Shown: positions 11,831 through 23,325 of the stretch, piece after piece
Numbering within the stretch: the stretch's first letter is position 1
Layout of the letters: the number at the start of each line of letters is the position of its first letter
DNA from: Polyodon spathula
Taxonomy: Eukaryota; Chordata; Actinopteri; Acipenseriformes; Polyodontidae
NCBI RefSeq assembly: GCF_017654505.1
Contig: NC_054534.1
Location: 18,175,193-18,239,192, forward strand
Length of the DNA: 64,000 nt
Reading direction: 5' to 3'
The notes under the pieces: model-generated
Seen by the model: the letters and a program-made list of their open reading frames with translations, nothing else
The model's database searches: none
What the model was told of the DNA's origin: nothing
Program-made: the position numbers and the translations under genes

Positions 11831-12492
11831 TGTGCCCTGCCCCTGTGTGTATTTTGTGTTATATGTTGCATGTGGTGTGTTAATGTTGGTGTATACAGTA
11901 GGTATTGGTGCACGGGATATAAATGAGTCTGTGTAACATGAGTGATTTAAAATGTCTATTTGTATTTACACATGAGGATGGCACAGCAATTCACGTGTAG
12001 GTAAAATGTAATAACATGTAAGCACGGGAAATTACACATAATTAATTCATGTGCAGTTGTACCGAGATTCCAATTGAATGATTGATTAGCAATCGAGTCT
12101 CGGTACAGCTGCATAAAAGCAGCATGTTTTCACTTTGGCGTTGTGTGTTTGGTGAGTAGAGAACAGGTGTGGAGAAGGAGAAAGTAAAAAAGTAAATTAA
12201 AGCATACAATTGCTACTTCGTGCTGGAAAGACCAGCACGATACTTGTGTGTTTGTTTGGATTTACCGTGTTTTGTTTGTCTGTTCGTCCACTATTTGTTT
12301 AGTGTTAATCCGTTTTGTTTGTCTATTTATTTTGGCCTCAAGTGCTGTGTCCTGTTTTTTTGTTTAAATCTTTTATTTGTTTCACTCAATAAACACACTG
12401 AGCGCCACAGCCTCTCAGTTTCAATCTCAGTACTGCTTTTCTCTGTGTACTCCTTTCTGGCCTGGCGTCACCCTACAGCCAGCCTGTTCACA
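11831..12492 (+). mobile_element. LTR, family D, older copy
   Basis: Aligns along its length with 14342-14997 and 48928-49536: CCTGTGTGTATTTT start region, GGTACACGG-like motif, the pre-TATA palindrome, a GTGCTGG/CCAGCACGA hairpin, TTTGTTTGTCTG and an AATAAA signal at 12389-12394. The first bases after TGTG are deleted relative to its relatives. The end (TTCACA) is diverged and no clean target duplication remains, so it is older or eroded. Confidence 0.8.
12053..12120 (+). promoter_or_regulatory. LTR-D palindrome plus TATA box (copy 1)
   Basis: GCAGTTGTACCGAGATTC pairs with GAGTCTCGGTACAGCTGC (16 of 18). The loop includes GATTAG. The TATA-like CATAAAAGC abuts the right arm. Confidence 0.75.
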
Positions 12493-13500
12493 AGTATATA
12501 TGGCAAAGAAAGGGAAATGTAGAAGAAGCAAATACAATGAGATTTGAAGCAAAACTCTTTATAGTTTTGTCAAAGCAGCCCATGAATGTTCTGTTATTAT
12601 TCAACTACTCCAATGTAATAAATTTTGGGGATAGTAGAAAGTAATAGGTTTTCAGTGAACACTGCCATCTACTGTAGTTTCATAAGCTTTTTCTACATTC
12701 AGTTTATCTGCGTATAAAGTCATCAAACACAGGCGTGTGTTTTCATGTGATTACAATTCATAAGGGTCCAATCATTTCAATATGAGAGGTGGATAATATA
12801 ATCCTTCCCTGGATATAATGAAGCTATTGATTAAAATTAAAGTTTCTCTTACAATACACATATTAACTATACATTTTATTCTGCTCACAGGGAATGATAA
12901 GCAGTGACACATCACCAGTGGTATATCACTTACTGCCAGCTGGCCCCAATGAAAGGCCAACTGGCAAATTAAAGCTCCTCTTGGTGCAATTAAGCCCTCT
13001 ATATAGCAAATGACATTATAATCTTAAAACTAGTAGCAGGAAAAAAGTAGGAATCTTAAATCACGTGGCCTGAGGCTCCATCTGCAAGCAAGACTTTCTG
13101 CTTTACCACATGTGCTGTTTCATAGATTTGTTCCATTAAACCATATAGCCGATAATATTTTCCAAATCACATGGACATGGTCATTTAGCATGCTTGCACA
13201 GCAGTCATAAATGCTGATGAAGACTGTGTGGTCAAAAATAATTGTGTCTGTTTAAATAATATTTTTGATAGGTTTGAGCAGTAGATCAGAGTGTCTCTTA
13301 AACATCTGGCATGAAGCTTGATCTGGGAGCAGCCGTTGCTACAGTACATGTACATTTTCCACTGATAAATCTGTGCTTATCTGATAATACGATTCCAACA
13401 AATTATAGTAGACTGCTGTTGATATGTGTGCTCTTTTCCAAGCACCATGTCTATCAGTTACTAGCAGTATGTCTTTACAATATGAAAATAATTAGTTTGA
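12493..13500. other. No gene recognised
   Basis: No domain-bearing ORF, splice-bounded exon or recognisable repeat seen. Confidence 0.5.
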
Positions 13501-14030
13501 CTACATTTTTAAGATGTCTACCCACCCCAGTTTCCTCACCTCCTCACCGGTCCGGATCCATTCCAGTTTCACCCTTGATTCACCTGCCTTGACATGCCAC
13601 ACTTCTTTCTGCAACTGCTCAACCACTTTATTGTCTCTACTACAGAAACAGATAGCCACCATTACCCCCCGGACCTGTAAGCAAGCACATTCTGGTACCT
13701 GTCTCTGTCCATAAACATCCTTATGCTGCTGCTGTAATACTGCTGTATTGATTGCTTTAGCAGTCCTCAGCATTCTGCTGGGTTACACTTGTGGTGATAC
13801 TTTTCTCCCTACAGGGTCTTTGCAACCCTCCAGGCCCTTAAGGCTGCACAGCTTTAGACGCTTGAATTCATCAATCAGTGCTGCCATTGGTAGCAGTTTA
13901 TTCAGTCCGTAGGCAATGTCAGTCACTCCCTGTGGGACACCCAGTCATCTGTGCATGTACCTATTAATCTTGCTCTGCATCTTCTTTGCCTCTGAAAGAG
14001 TCATTTTATACATCCCAATGGTCACATCAA
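13501..14030 (-). pseudogene. Decayed coding remnant, possibly a LINE ORF end
   Basis: One minus-strand frame stays protein-like for about 175 codons with two in-frame stops. It starts in the region IDVTIGMYKMTLSEAKKMQ, continues through NKLLPMAALIDEFKRLK and ends in GEEVRKLGWVDILKM before a stop. Composition is mixed and not low-complexity. The KMTLSEAKKMQ...WLGVP-like segment reminded me of the region after the reverse transcriptase domain in some non-LTR retrotransposons, but I cannot confirm this. A frame change appears near 14030, upstream of which coding-like sequence continues to about 14150. It lies between two D-family LTRs but in the opposite orientation. It could also be a degraded host exon. 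Confidence 0.35.
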
Positions 14031-14341
14031 TCTAGTGATACGTCTGTAATGTAAAAATAAGTACTGGGTCTTTAACTTTTGCAGCATCTCACAATTGTTG
14101 TTTCTTGTAAGGCCATCTGCTCTGGTCTTCCAGATTACCTTGCACAATAAAATGCCCTCAAACCTTCAAAAATAGAGTACTCACTCCAATAGTTTAACTC
14201 TATTGTCTTTTAACCTGGGACATGATGCTGTTTCCTACACAGGCAGCACCACATCAGGTGTGTGCAGAATTGTCACTACTGATGTTAGGATTACATTTTA
14301 CATTTTTATGTCTATCTATTAAGCCAAATGTTATTGGTGTC

Positions 14342-14997
14342 TGTGACAAAGTGCCCGCCCTGTGTGTATTTTCTGTTATATGTTGCGTGTGATGTGTTAA
14401 ATGTTGGTGTATAGTCATTGGTACACGGGATATAAACGGGTCTGTGTAACACGAGTGTTTAAAATGTATATTTGTATTTAGCCACGAGGATTGCACAGCA
14501 CTTCACGTGCAAGTAAAAAGTAATATGTGAGCACAGGGAATTGCACTTTATTAATTCACATGCAGTTGTACCGAGACTCCAATTGAATGATTGATTAGCA
14601 ATCGAGTCTTGGTACAGCTGCATAAAAACAGCATGTTTTCACCCACTCGAGGTTGGGTGTTCGGTGGGTGGAGAACGGGAGAGAGAGGAGGAGAAATAAT
14701 TTGTCAACAATTGCTATTGCGTGCTGGTGGGACCAGCACGATACTTGTTTGTTTAAACTCATCGTGTTTTGTTAGTCTGTCGATCTGCTCACCGTTTTGT
14801 TAAGTGTCAGTCCATTTTTGTTTATCTCTTTATTTTGGCGTGGAGTGCTGTGTCCTGTTTCTGTTTGTTTAAACTGTTTTTTTTTTTCAATAAACTGGCT
14901 CCAGCCGGCGTCATCATCATTTCATTTCATCCGTCCTGTCTGTTGTGTATTCCTTTTCCTGGTTCTGACGCCGCCCACTTCGGCCGTCTTTGTGACA
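14342..14997 (+). mobile_element. Solo LTR, family D (TSD GTGTC)
   Basis: Begins TGTGACAAAG and ends CTTTGTGACA, terminal repeats matching 9 of 10 when inverted. Perfect direct repeats GTGTC lie at 14337-14341 and 14998-15002. The pre-TATA palindrome, a GTGCTGGTGGGACCAGCAC hairpin and an AATAAA signal are in the same order as in the other two copies. No internal region remains. Confidence 0.92.
14562..14629 (+). promoter_or_regulatory. LTR-D palindrome plus TATA box (copy 2)
   Basis: GCAGTTGTACCGAGACTC pairs with GAGTCTTGGTACAGCTGC, the loop holds GATTAG, and CATAAAAA follows immediately. Confidence 0.75.
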
Positions 14998-15002
14998 GTG
15001 TC

Positions 15003-15344
15003 TTTAGAGGGTTGATGTAACAAGCATTGATGTAACAATATTTTATTACCTGCGTAATTAACAGCCAGAACACTTCTACATTTTACATTTACTAGGATGA
15101 ATACTTATTAATCTGATATTAAAATATTTTTACAAATATAGGTAAAGATATTGAACTAACAAACACAAAGGGAAAATAAACCTTTTCAACCATCTTACCT
15201 TTTCATCCAGACCATTGGACAAATTAAATAAATAAAATATTGTCCTCCAGATGTCATATTTTTAAAACAGACTGACATTTGCAGAGATGATACAAACTAT
15301 AGTCTACTGTTTGAAGTACCAAAACCCTTTTTTATTTAGGCAAA
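15003..15344. other. No gene recognised
   Basis: AT-rich sequence between the solo LTR and the LINE. Nothing identified. Confidence 0.5.
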
Positions 15345-17490
15345 CAATTGCATACTCTTTTCAAATAACAAAAATAGAATAACTAAAACAGAGGTCAGAG
15401 AACCACTGGCAAACTCAGACCACAACATGGTCTCTTTTGAGTACCAACTAAACCTAAGGTTTACAATTTTAAAAAGGCCAACTATGAGGGAATGAAGCAG
15501 AGACTAACAGAAGCAGACTGGAGCAAAATAGAGGACACATCCACAGAAAAAGCATGGCTATTTTTAAAAAAATGTAGTACTAGAGGTGCAAAATAATTAC
15601 TTCCCAAAAGTAGACAAATCAAGTTCTAAAAAAAAATGACCAAAATGGTTTACCAGATCAATTAAAATATATATCCAGAGAAAAAACGCACTTTGCAGAA
15701 CGTTTAAAAACGACCAAGAACAAAGTATACAGAAAGAGTACTTGGAACTGCAAATACAAATCAAAAAGGAAGTCAGAAAGGCCAATAGAGAAATTGAAAT
15801 GAGCATTGCCAAGGGGGCTAAAACCAATTTCAAATAGTTTTTCCAAAAATATAACAGCACAAGAACATTTAAGGAGGAAGTAAAATGTCTCAGAGATACA
15901 AATGGCAAAATCTTAAATGTAGAGGAAAAAAAAAGCAAATATATTAAATGATTACTTTTCGAAAGTTTTTACAATGGAAGATACGGACAACATGCCTCAC
16001 ATGCAGACCTGTTACTATCCAGTTTTAAATAACTTTAACATAGCAGAGGCAGAAGTGTTAAAGGGATTAGGAGCTCTTAAAATAAACAAATCCCCTGGGG
16101 TGGATGCGATTCCCCCTACAGTATTCAAATAAATGATAGAAGTCATTTACAAACCGCTAACCAAGATCATGCAACAGTCTCTTGAGACAGGGGTTGTACC
16201 GACAGACTGGAGAATTGCAAACATAATACTGATCCACAAAAAGGTAGACAAAAACAAACCAAGTAACTACAGACCAATAAGCCTGACTTCTATTATATGT
16301 AAACTATAATAAGATCCAAAATGGAAAATTACCTATATGGTAGCAGTATCCTGGGAGACAGTCAGCATGGTTTTAGAAAAGGAAGGTCATACCTAACAAA
16401 CCAGCTTGACTTTTTTGAGGATGAAACATCGACAATTGATAATTGCAAAACATACAACATGGTTTATTTAGATTTCCAGAAAGCTTTTCACAAAGTCTTG
16501 CATTAGTACTGATTAGAGGAGAAACCTCAAAATGGAGTGAGGTAACCAGTGGAGTACCACAGGGATCAGTATTAGGTCCTCTACTCTTCATTAATGACCT
16601 AGATTCTGGTATAGTAAGCAAACTTGTTAAATTTGCAGACAACACACTAACAGAAGGAGTGGCAAACACTGTTGCAGCAGAAAAGGTCATTCAAAATGAG
16701 CTTGACAGCATTCAGAACCGGGCAAACATATGGCAAATGACATTTAATAGAGAAAAGTGTAAGGTCCTGCACGCAGACAATAAAAATGTGCATTATAAAT
16801 ATAATAGGGGAGATACTGAAATTGAAGAAGGAATCTGAGAAAGATCTAGGAGTTTATGTTGAAATGTCTTCATTTAGGCAATGTGGGAAAGCTATTAAAA
16901 AAAGGCCAACAAAATGCTCGGATATATAGTGAAAAGTGTTGAATTCAAATCAAGGGAAGTAATGTTAAAACTTTACAATGCATTAGTAAGACCTAATCTA
17001 GAATAATGTTTAGTTCTGGTCACCTCGCTACAAAAAGGTTATTGCTGCTCTAGAAAGAGTGCAAAGAACGACCAGAATTATTCCGGGTTTAAAAGGTGTG
17101 TCATACAGTATGCAGACAGGCTAAAAGAATTTAATCTATTCAATCTTGAACAAAGAAGACTACATGGTGATCTGATTCAAACTTTCAAAATTGTACAAGG
17201 CATCGACAATGTCGACCCAAGGGACTTTTTTGACCTGAAAAAAGAACCAAGAACCAGGGGTCACAAATGGAGATTAGATAAAGGGGCATTCAGAACAGAC
17301 AATAGGAGGAACTTGTTTTTACACAGAGAATTGTGGTAGTTTGGAACCAAATCCCCATTAATTTTGTTGAAGGTGACATCCTGAAATCCTTTATGAAGCT
17401 GCTTGATGAGATTCTGGGATCAGTAAGCTACTAACAACCAAACGAACAAGATGGGCAGAATGGACTCCTCTCTTTTGTAAACTTTTTTTA
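15345..17490 (+). mobile_element. CR1/L2-like LINE, 5'-truncated copy a
   Basis: The longest LINE in the window. It starts inside the endonuclease domain, runs through the reverse transcriptase and ends in a GGGCAGAATGGACTCCTC tail that matches the tails of three other copies (20240, 33775, 63065). Stops, frame changes and small deletions occur throughout. It is inactive. Confidence 0.88.
15390..17430 (+). pseudogene. LINE ORF2-like endonuclease/reverse transcriptase, broken
   Basis: Non-LTR retrotransposon polyprotein that in intact relatives nicks target DNA and reverse-transcribes its own RNA there. Visible in order: NSDHNMVSFEY, the C-terminal SDH motif of the APE-type endonuclease; NKSPGVDAIPPTVFK and NYRPISLTSII of the reverse transcriptase fingers; VYLDFQKAF, motif A with the first catalytic Asp; GVPQGSVLGPLLF, motif B; KFADNT, motif C, where the usual second Asp is Asn; then a C-terminal region ending near RTRGHKWRLDKGAF. 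The motif-C change, several stops and frameshifts show a dead copy. A segment between motifs A and B (just after 16500) is deleted. CR1/L2 assignment rests on these motifs and the short tandem 3' tail of sister copies. Confidence 0.85.
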
Positions 17491-18101
17491 TGTATATCTT
17501 ATGCAGGTCTGTTTTTTAGACTCGATCCTTAAAATTCTTTATCATGTGAATATTACAGTAGGAAATGGCTTCTGTGCTAGATAAAAAAAAAAAAAAAAAA
17601 ACATTGAAAAGGTTCTTAATACTGATTTATCATCTTCTACTCATCAGAGGTAGAGAGTGTGTCATCTGGTAACCTACCTTATCATCAGATTCCAGTAAAC
17701 CTCTCTCCATTGGTGTAACAACACTTTGAAGGTCATAATAATCTTAGAAGGTCAATTTGTTGCAGATCAGTTCAAAGCTCTGCCTGAATTCTGGGCAAGC
17801 TGCAGCTCTGTCAATCACCAACTACTTTGTGAGTCATCAAGGAGTGCTTCACATATACTTCTGAGTTTAGCTTTCTTAATCCAGAGGTGTGATGGAGAGC
17901 AGCCGACCATGGTAATTTGACTTGAAACAAGTTATTATGTGATAGAAAGCATGATGGTTGTCTGAAATGTACAAGCAACTCAACAGTTAAGAAGACTTAG
18001 CTGTAAAATGCTCTGCCAGATTTGCTTTATTATTTTATATATTGTTGAATTTAAGAAAAAAAAAAAATGATGTGAGTTGTTAAAAAGAAACATTGAAATA
18101 C
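17491..18101. other. No gene recognised; A-rich tract
   Basis: An A run lies at 17583-17601 and another near 18055-18067. Short ORFs have no recognisable domain. Confidence 0.5.
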
Positions 18102-18540
18102 CATATTCCTTTGAATTTAAGATGCAGCCCAAATTTCGCGCACCCTCAGTTTGAGGAAAAAATAAAACATCAAATACTGTAAATATGCATGTACAAAGAT
18201 AAAACCTTAATTAAGTATATGGAGGCAATTTGCAGCAGTCTGCTATCACACAGAGCATTACAGTTATGTGTTACTTCTAATTTCCAGTCGTGATTGCTCA
18301 CACCTGTTTTTCTCTCAATTTGTGAACTGTGGTATTGCTTGGCATGTCGAAAAATATTGGGTTGTAATCAACATTTCCAATCTGTCCAAGCTGGTACTGT
18401 TTGTCAGAAAGAAGCCTAGCCTAATTGTACAAGCCTCTCTTCGAATTCCTCAGGAAGCTAATGACGTGTCTTTACATGTATGTCATAGGTGATTCGAGAT
18501 CAGGCAGTAATGTTTTGGTTTATCTTTTCTTCTCAGTAAG
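18102..18540 (-). mobile_element. pogo/Tigger-like element remnant
   Basis: The left part (ACCATATTCCTTTGAATTTAAG, then GCAGCCCAAATTT) has the style of pogo/Tc-type element ends with AATTTAAGATGC-like internal repeats. A transposase fragment on the minus strand lies inside. The second end is not identified. Confidence 0.6.
18298..18480 (-). pseudogene. pogo-type (CENP-B-like) DDE transposase fragment
   Basis: The minus-strand frame reads QYQLGQIGNVDYNP then IFFDMPSNTTVHKL and ends at a stop near 18298. The order IGN-hD-x-x-P-hFFDMPSNTTV is the segment with the first catalytic Asp in pogo/Tigger/jerky transposases. Here the Asp is kept but the following residues are altered. Upstream codons (EEFEERLVQL) are in another frame, so at least one frameshift has occurred and a stop precedes LLSDKQYQL. 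Only about 60 residues of a protein normally several hundred long remain. Confidence 0.7.
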
Positions 18541-18634
18541 TCACGTTGCTGCTTGTATATTTGGGAAGTGATGTCTTTGTTCGTCTTTTCTCGGCATGTA
18601 TTAGAAAGTTCCAAAATTACAGTTGAATAGAGCT

Positions 18635-18763
<129 letters not shown>

Positions 18764-19020
18764 CAGGGGTAAACCAGGTTGGTCTAAGCACTGTCGAATG
18801 TAAAATCAATTGGATATAATAAGTAAGAGGTAAGTCTGGTCAGACCGTTGATGAATAATAATCACAATCAGAATCATAATTTCACTAACCTTTACTTTTC
18901 AAAGACAGCAAGCAAATTTAAAGTGTTACACTTCATATAGGTGCCACTTTTGAAAGGAAACAGAAATGAATGGAAAATAAATCTTTACAAAGAGGTGTGA
19001 CAGAGAACGAATTAATCCTA

Positions 19021-20288
19021 GTAAAATGGAAAATTACCTATATGGTAACAGTATACTGGGAGACAGTCAATATGGTTTTAGGAAAAGGAGAACTAATCTG
19101 CTTGATTTTTTTCAGGATGCAACATCGATAATGGATAACTGCAAAGCATATGACATGGTTTATTTAGATTTCCAGAAAGCTTTTGACAAAGTCCAGCATA
19201 AAAGTTTAATTCTCAAACTGAACGTAGTGAGGATTCAAGGAAATGCATGTACTTGGATTATGCAGAGGTTAACATGTAGAAAACAGAAAGTACTGATTAG
19301 AGGAAGACCTGAAAATGGATCGAGGTAACCAGTGGAGTACCATAGGGATTGATATTAGGTCCTCTGCTATTCCTAATCTACATTAATGACTTAAATTCTG
19401 GTAGAGTAAGCAAACTTGTTAAATTTGCAGATGGCACAAAAACAGAAGGAGTGGCAGTGTTGCAGCAGCAAAGGTCATTCAAAATGATCTAGACAAGATT
19501 CAGAACTGGGCAGACACATGACAAATGCAATTTAATAGAGAAAAGTGTAAGGTAATCCACACAGGAAATAAAAATATGCATTATAAATATCATATGGGAG
19601 ATACTGAAATTTAACAAGAAATCAATGAAAAAGACCTATGAGTTTATGTTGACTCAGAAATGTCTTCATCTGGACAATGTGGGGAAGCTATAAAAAAGGC
19701 CAACAAGCTGCTCGGATATATTGTGAAAAGTGTGGAATTTAAATTAAGGGAAGTAATGTTAAAACTGTACAATGCATTAGTAGGACCACATCTTGAATAT
19801 TGTGTTCAGTTCTGGTCACCTCGCTACAAAAAGCATATTGCTGCTCCAGAAAGAGTGCAAAGAAGAGTGACCAGAATTATTTTGGGTTTTAAAGGCATGT
19901 CATATGCAGACAGGTTAAAATAATTAAATCTATTCAGTCTTGAACAAAGAAGACTACTTGGCTACCTGATTCAAACATTCAAAATTCTAAAAGGTATTGA
20001 CAGTGTCGACCCAATGGACTTTTTTTAACTGAAAAAAACAAAAAAAACAAGGATCAGGTGTCACAAATGGAGATTAGACAAAGGGGCATTCAGAACAGGA
20101 AATAGAAGGCACTTTCTTACACAGAGAGTTGTGAGGGTCTGGAACCAACTCCCCAGTAATGTTAAAGCTGACACCCTGAGTTCCTTCAAGAAGATGCTTG
20201 ATGAGATTCTGAGATCAATAAGCTACTAACAACCAAACAAGCAAGATGGGCCGAATGGCCTCCTCTCGTTTGTAACTTTCTTATGTTC
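19021..20288 (+). mobile_element. CR1/L2-like LINE, 5'-truncated copy b
   Basis: Begins within the reverse transcriptase (MENYLYGNSILGDSQYGF) and ends at GGGCCGAATGGCCTCCTC and a single TTATGTTC. Motif A is intact in form (VYLDFQKAFDKV). Motif B has a stop (GVP then TAG) and motif C reads KFADG, so the catalytic pair is lost. The C-terminal region 19660-19923 is still open (GQCGEAIKKANKLLGYIVKS ... RVTRIILGFKGMSYADRLK). Overall less shortened than copy a over the shared part. Confidence 0.88.
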
Positions 20289-20496
20289 TTGTGCCTTGTA
20301 CTTTGTAGATTTGTCCGGACCTAAATGCTTCAGTAATAGCCACAATTCTAGGGGCATCTTTCATAATTCTAAACTTGTAACTTCACTCTAACATTAAAGT
20401 TACCTTGCCATTCAGTTCCTCAACTGGCCAATACTATATTATACATAAAGGATGTTATTCAATGTGTTGATGTTCTCAGAGCATTTAGTACCAGAT

Positions 20497-21247
20497 TGTG
20501 GCAAAGTGGCTTAGTGGAAACAAGTGCAGGAGTGATGCAGTGCGGTAATGAAACAGACAGAGCCTTGTAATCTGGTTTGGAAAGTGGTATTTATTTATAT
20601 CCAGGTCTGGTGACCAGAAACAATAATCCCCTGGCAATACACAACAATGTGTACTACACAGGGTAAACAATAACGGGCTTGCAGACCCAAACAATAAACC
20701 CAAATATCCACCCCACATTAATACAAACAGGGTCACCAGTCCTGGGTGTGTGCAGTAGTGCTCGTGGTTGGTGACAGTAGTGCAGTGCTGTTCCAGCTTA
20801 GTGCTGGCCCTCGGCGACAGCTCCGGAATTGTGTTAGCTGTCTAGTGATTTACAAACGAGACAAATTACACACAAACAAACAAACAAAACACTCACAATA
20901 TTGTTTCAGTAGTTACAAGATCTCTCACAGTCCTTCTCAGTTCATTAACACAAAACCAATGCAAAGGAACAGATTGCGATTCTCCGTCCCCTTTTATGCT
21001 GTCACACATGACCCCTTGGTAAATGAGGGCAACCGCCTCTCTAATCTGCGGCTGCCACGTCCTATCCCTTCCGGTTCAATGCGTTATTGTAACGGAGTTC
21101 TGTCCCCTTTCTAGCTGTCTGACTTCTGTTGAAACCTGGGAAAGAACTGTCAGGCCAGCCCATCCAGGGAATTCTATTCTCGCTGGTTAGCGCCTTCACA
21201 GGTCGGGAGGGAGATTTACACCCAAGAATCAGTGTATTTCTGTCACA
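20497..21247 (-). mobile_element. Solo LTR, family E, antisense (TSD CAGAT)
   Basis: On the minus strand it begins TGTGACAGAAATAC and ends GCCACTTTGCCACA. Perfect 5-bp direct repeats CAGAT lie at 20492-20496 and 21248-21252. A minus-strand TATA-like CATAAAAGG lies near 20991-20999. A (CAAA)n-like patch near 20872-20888 corresponds to GTTTGTTT downstream of the start. A related plus-strand fragment is at 50815-50960. The 751-base length is the largest LTR here. Confidence 0.92.
20992..21056 (-). promoter_or_regulatory. LTR-E hairpin and TATA box
   Basis: Minus strand: GGCAGCCGC (21048-21056) pairs with GCGGTTGCC (21028-21036). The loop contains GATTAG. The TATA-like CATAAAAGG is about 30 bases further downstream, a wider gap than in the other families. 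Confidence 0.6.
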
Positions 21248-21252
21248 CAGAT

Positions 21253-22346
21253 GAATCAACAATTTGCATTTTACTTAATATTTGCAAACCATCTGATATT
21301 TTATTCCACTTACAGACCCCCAGAAATGCTTTGTTTTGGTAAACAAAACTCTCATGTCTACTTGTGTTTTCGTAGTGGATTTAAAAAAAAAAAAGCATAT
21401 TGTTAAGTTTTCATAATAGGAAATCACCTTTAGTATGTAACTTGACCAAAATACCAATGCTACCCGCAAGCCTGAAACTAGAATTGCAGTGTGTGGTCCT
21501 GTACTGTATATACAGTATTCTCTTGGCATTGAAGGCTGATATATTCCAAACCTATAACTTACCATAAAATTGAGAAGTTAGCAGCAATGCATTTTATTGT
21601 AAGAAGTATGAACAATGTGTGCATTATTAAAGCAGGTAAAAGATTTAGCTGTTCTTTTTTTTTTTTCTTCCAACAGAATGTTGACTGATTACAATTATTT
21701 ATTTTTTTTGTTCCTGGGTAGTAAGTGTTATTTCCTAATTGCTTATGTCTCAAAAGTATAGAAAATGGCTATTATTCCCCACAGGCTTTGCTTTTGTGAC
21801 CAGGACAGTGATATTTCAAAATATCACAATTTCCAGTGGAAAAACGGGCAAATGTGTGTCTTTTCGTTCACGTAAAGTCAGAAAAAAACAACATATGAAT
21901 CCAAATTAACATGTATCTATACTAAAGTAATACAAAAATGACTACAAAAGATTTAGAAGTGAGTAGTTTTTCGAGATTTACGATTATACTGTAAATACAA
22001 TGTAAACAAATGTATTTCATTTTATAGTTTGACGCTGAAGGTTAATAGTCATATGGCCTACATATTTAGTTACTAGGCTTGAAGTAGTTCTGAAAAGAAT
22101 ATTACATGTTAGCCCCTGAATTTGAAATCAACAAGATAATGGCCCAAATTAACACTGTATTCAAATGATCTAACAATCCCCGACTGGCCAGTCTGTATAT
22201 GTAAACATTGGTCCAGCTCTGCATGTACTGTCTACATTATAATTTTTTTTGTAATTTTGTAACACAAGACTTGAATTCAATTTTGAAGAAAAGTATAACT
22301 TGCTTTTCAGATTTAACATTAATGTCATCAAAAAATATTGTCATCA
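21253..22346. other. No gene recognised
   Basis: AT-rich. Short ORFs only, including a lysine-rich artefact of an A/T run. Confidence 0.5.
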
Positions 22347-22668
22347 CATCACATGACCATGCGTATATATAGCGTATAGCATGGCTTGCATACTAATGAG
22401 CCACTTCACACTGAATAAATCACTACGCACCACTACAATCTAAATTCCATGACAAACTGCCATTTTATTTATTATTGGTTACAAAACCACTGCCAAAAAT
22501 GAGTTGCATTTCACTTATTTCCTTTAATATATTTGGGGGTGAAAATCCACATATCTGGGACAACACCAACTTTCTGAGGGAAGACAGCAGTCCCCTTGAA
22601 AAAATAAAAAAATAAATAAGTGTACCAGCAACACTTGACACACAACAGTAGATGAGGAACAGCTAAAT
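22347..22668 (-). repeat. Dispersed repeat, copy 1 of an inverted pair
   Basis: The reverse complement of this segment matches 29469-29790 closely over about 320 bases, for example GCATGGCTTGCATACTAATG, CACTGAATAAATCACTAC and GGGGTGAAAATCCACATATC. A few substitutions and one small indel separate the copies. No ORF. Family not recognised. Confidence 0.85.
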
Positions 22669-22735
22669 TGTCTTACTTGAAATGTGTTTTAATTATTTTT
22701 CTTCCCACAACTGACAAGTAGTCGTGTTATAAGCA

Positions 22736-22862
22736 GTATAAACCACTTTGGGCCATGTGGTTCCGATGATATATGCCACTTCTAGGGTGGTTAAAGGTGG
22801 TTATCACCACCCCAGGCGTGGTATATATCATGGGAACCGCATGGCCCGAAGTGGTTTATATT
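22736..22862. repeat. Long imperfect foldback (about 43-bp arms)
   Basis: The left arm (TATAAACCACTTTGGGCCAT...) and the inverted right arm (TATAAACCACTTCGGGCCAT...) agree at nearly every position for about 43 bases. The centre holds a second small hairpin (GGTGGTTATCACCACC). It looks like a MITE-type foldback. It directly abuts an LTR (22863 on) and may have truncated the LTR start. Superfamily not assigned. Confidence 0.85.
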
Positions 22863-23235
22863 GGAAGCAGGGAGAGGGTTAAATTCCTCCCTGTCGAAGA
22901 AACACGGGTGAAGGGACGTTTGTTTAATTTAGTTGCGTTGATTATTTTCCTTTTCCGTGTAATTGTTAATTACCCCCTGCACCTGGAAGTAATTGTAAAT
23001 TAGAACCAGGTGCAGGGTATTTAAGAGGTGCGGTCACTCTGCACCTGACTGCTGAGTAAAAGGAGGCAGAGGGTGTGCCCTGCTTCTGAGCAGTCATTGG
23101 AAAAAGTAATTGTTAAGAACTGTTTTTTTAGGCAGGTAAACAGCGTGGCTGTCCTGCTTGATAGTTACGTGAGAGCAAGGTGTTTATTTTGTTTTTGTTT
23201 GTGTCCATAATTTATAGCGACAACGAAGCAGAATA
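22863..23235 (+). mobile_element. LTR, family B, 5' end replaced
   Basis: Matches 63781-64000 from GCAGGGAG through the pre-TATA palindrome and GGTATTTAAGAG. The first 8-9 bases expected from the other copy (TGTGAGATA) are absent, where the foldback begins. The right boundary is unclear. The sequence runs into an AT microsatellite at about 23250. Confidence 0.75.
22975..23025 (+). promoter_or_regulatory. LTR-B perfect palindrome plus TATA box
   Basis: CCCTGCACCTGG pairs perfectly with CCAGGTGCAGGG. The loop contains AATTGTAAATTAG. TATTTAAG begins at the base after the stem. Confidence 0.8.
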
Positions 23236-23257
23236 AGTCTCAGCTCCTTTACTATAC

Positions 23258-23258
<1 letters not shown>

Positions 23259-23322
<64 letters not shown>
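23259..23322. repeat. (AT)n microsatellite
   Basis: About 30 AT units. Confidence 0.97.
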
Positions 23323-23325
<3 letters not shown>

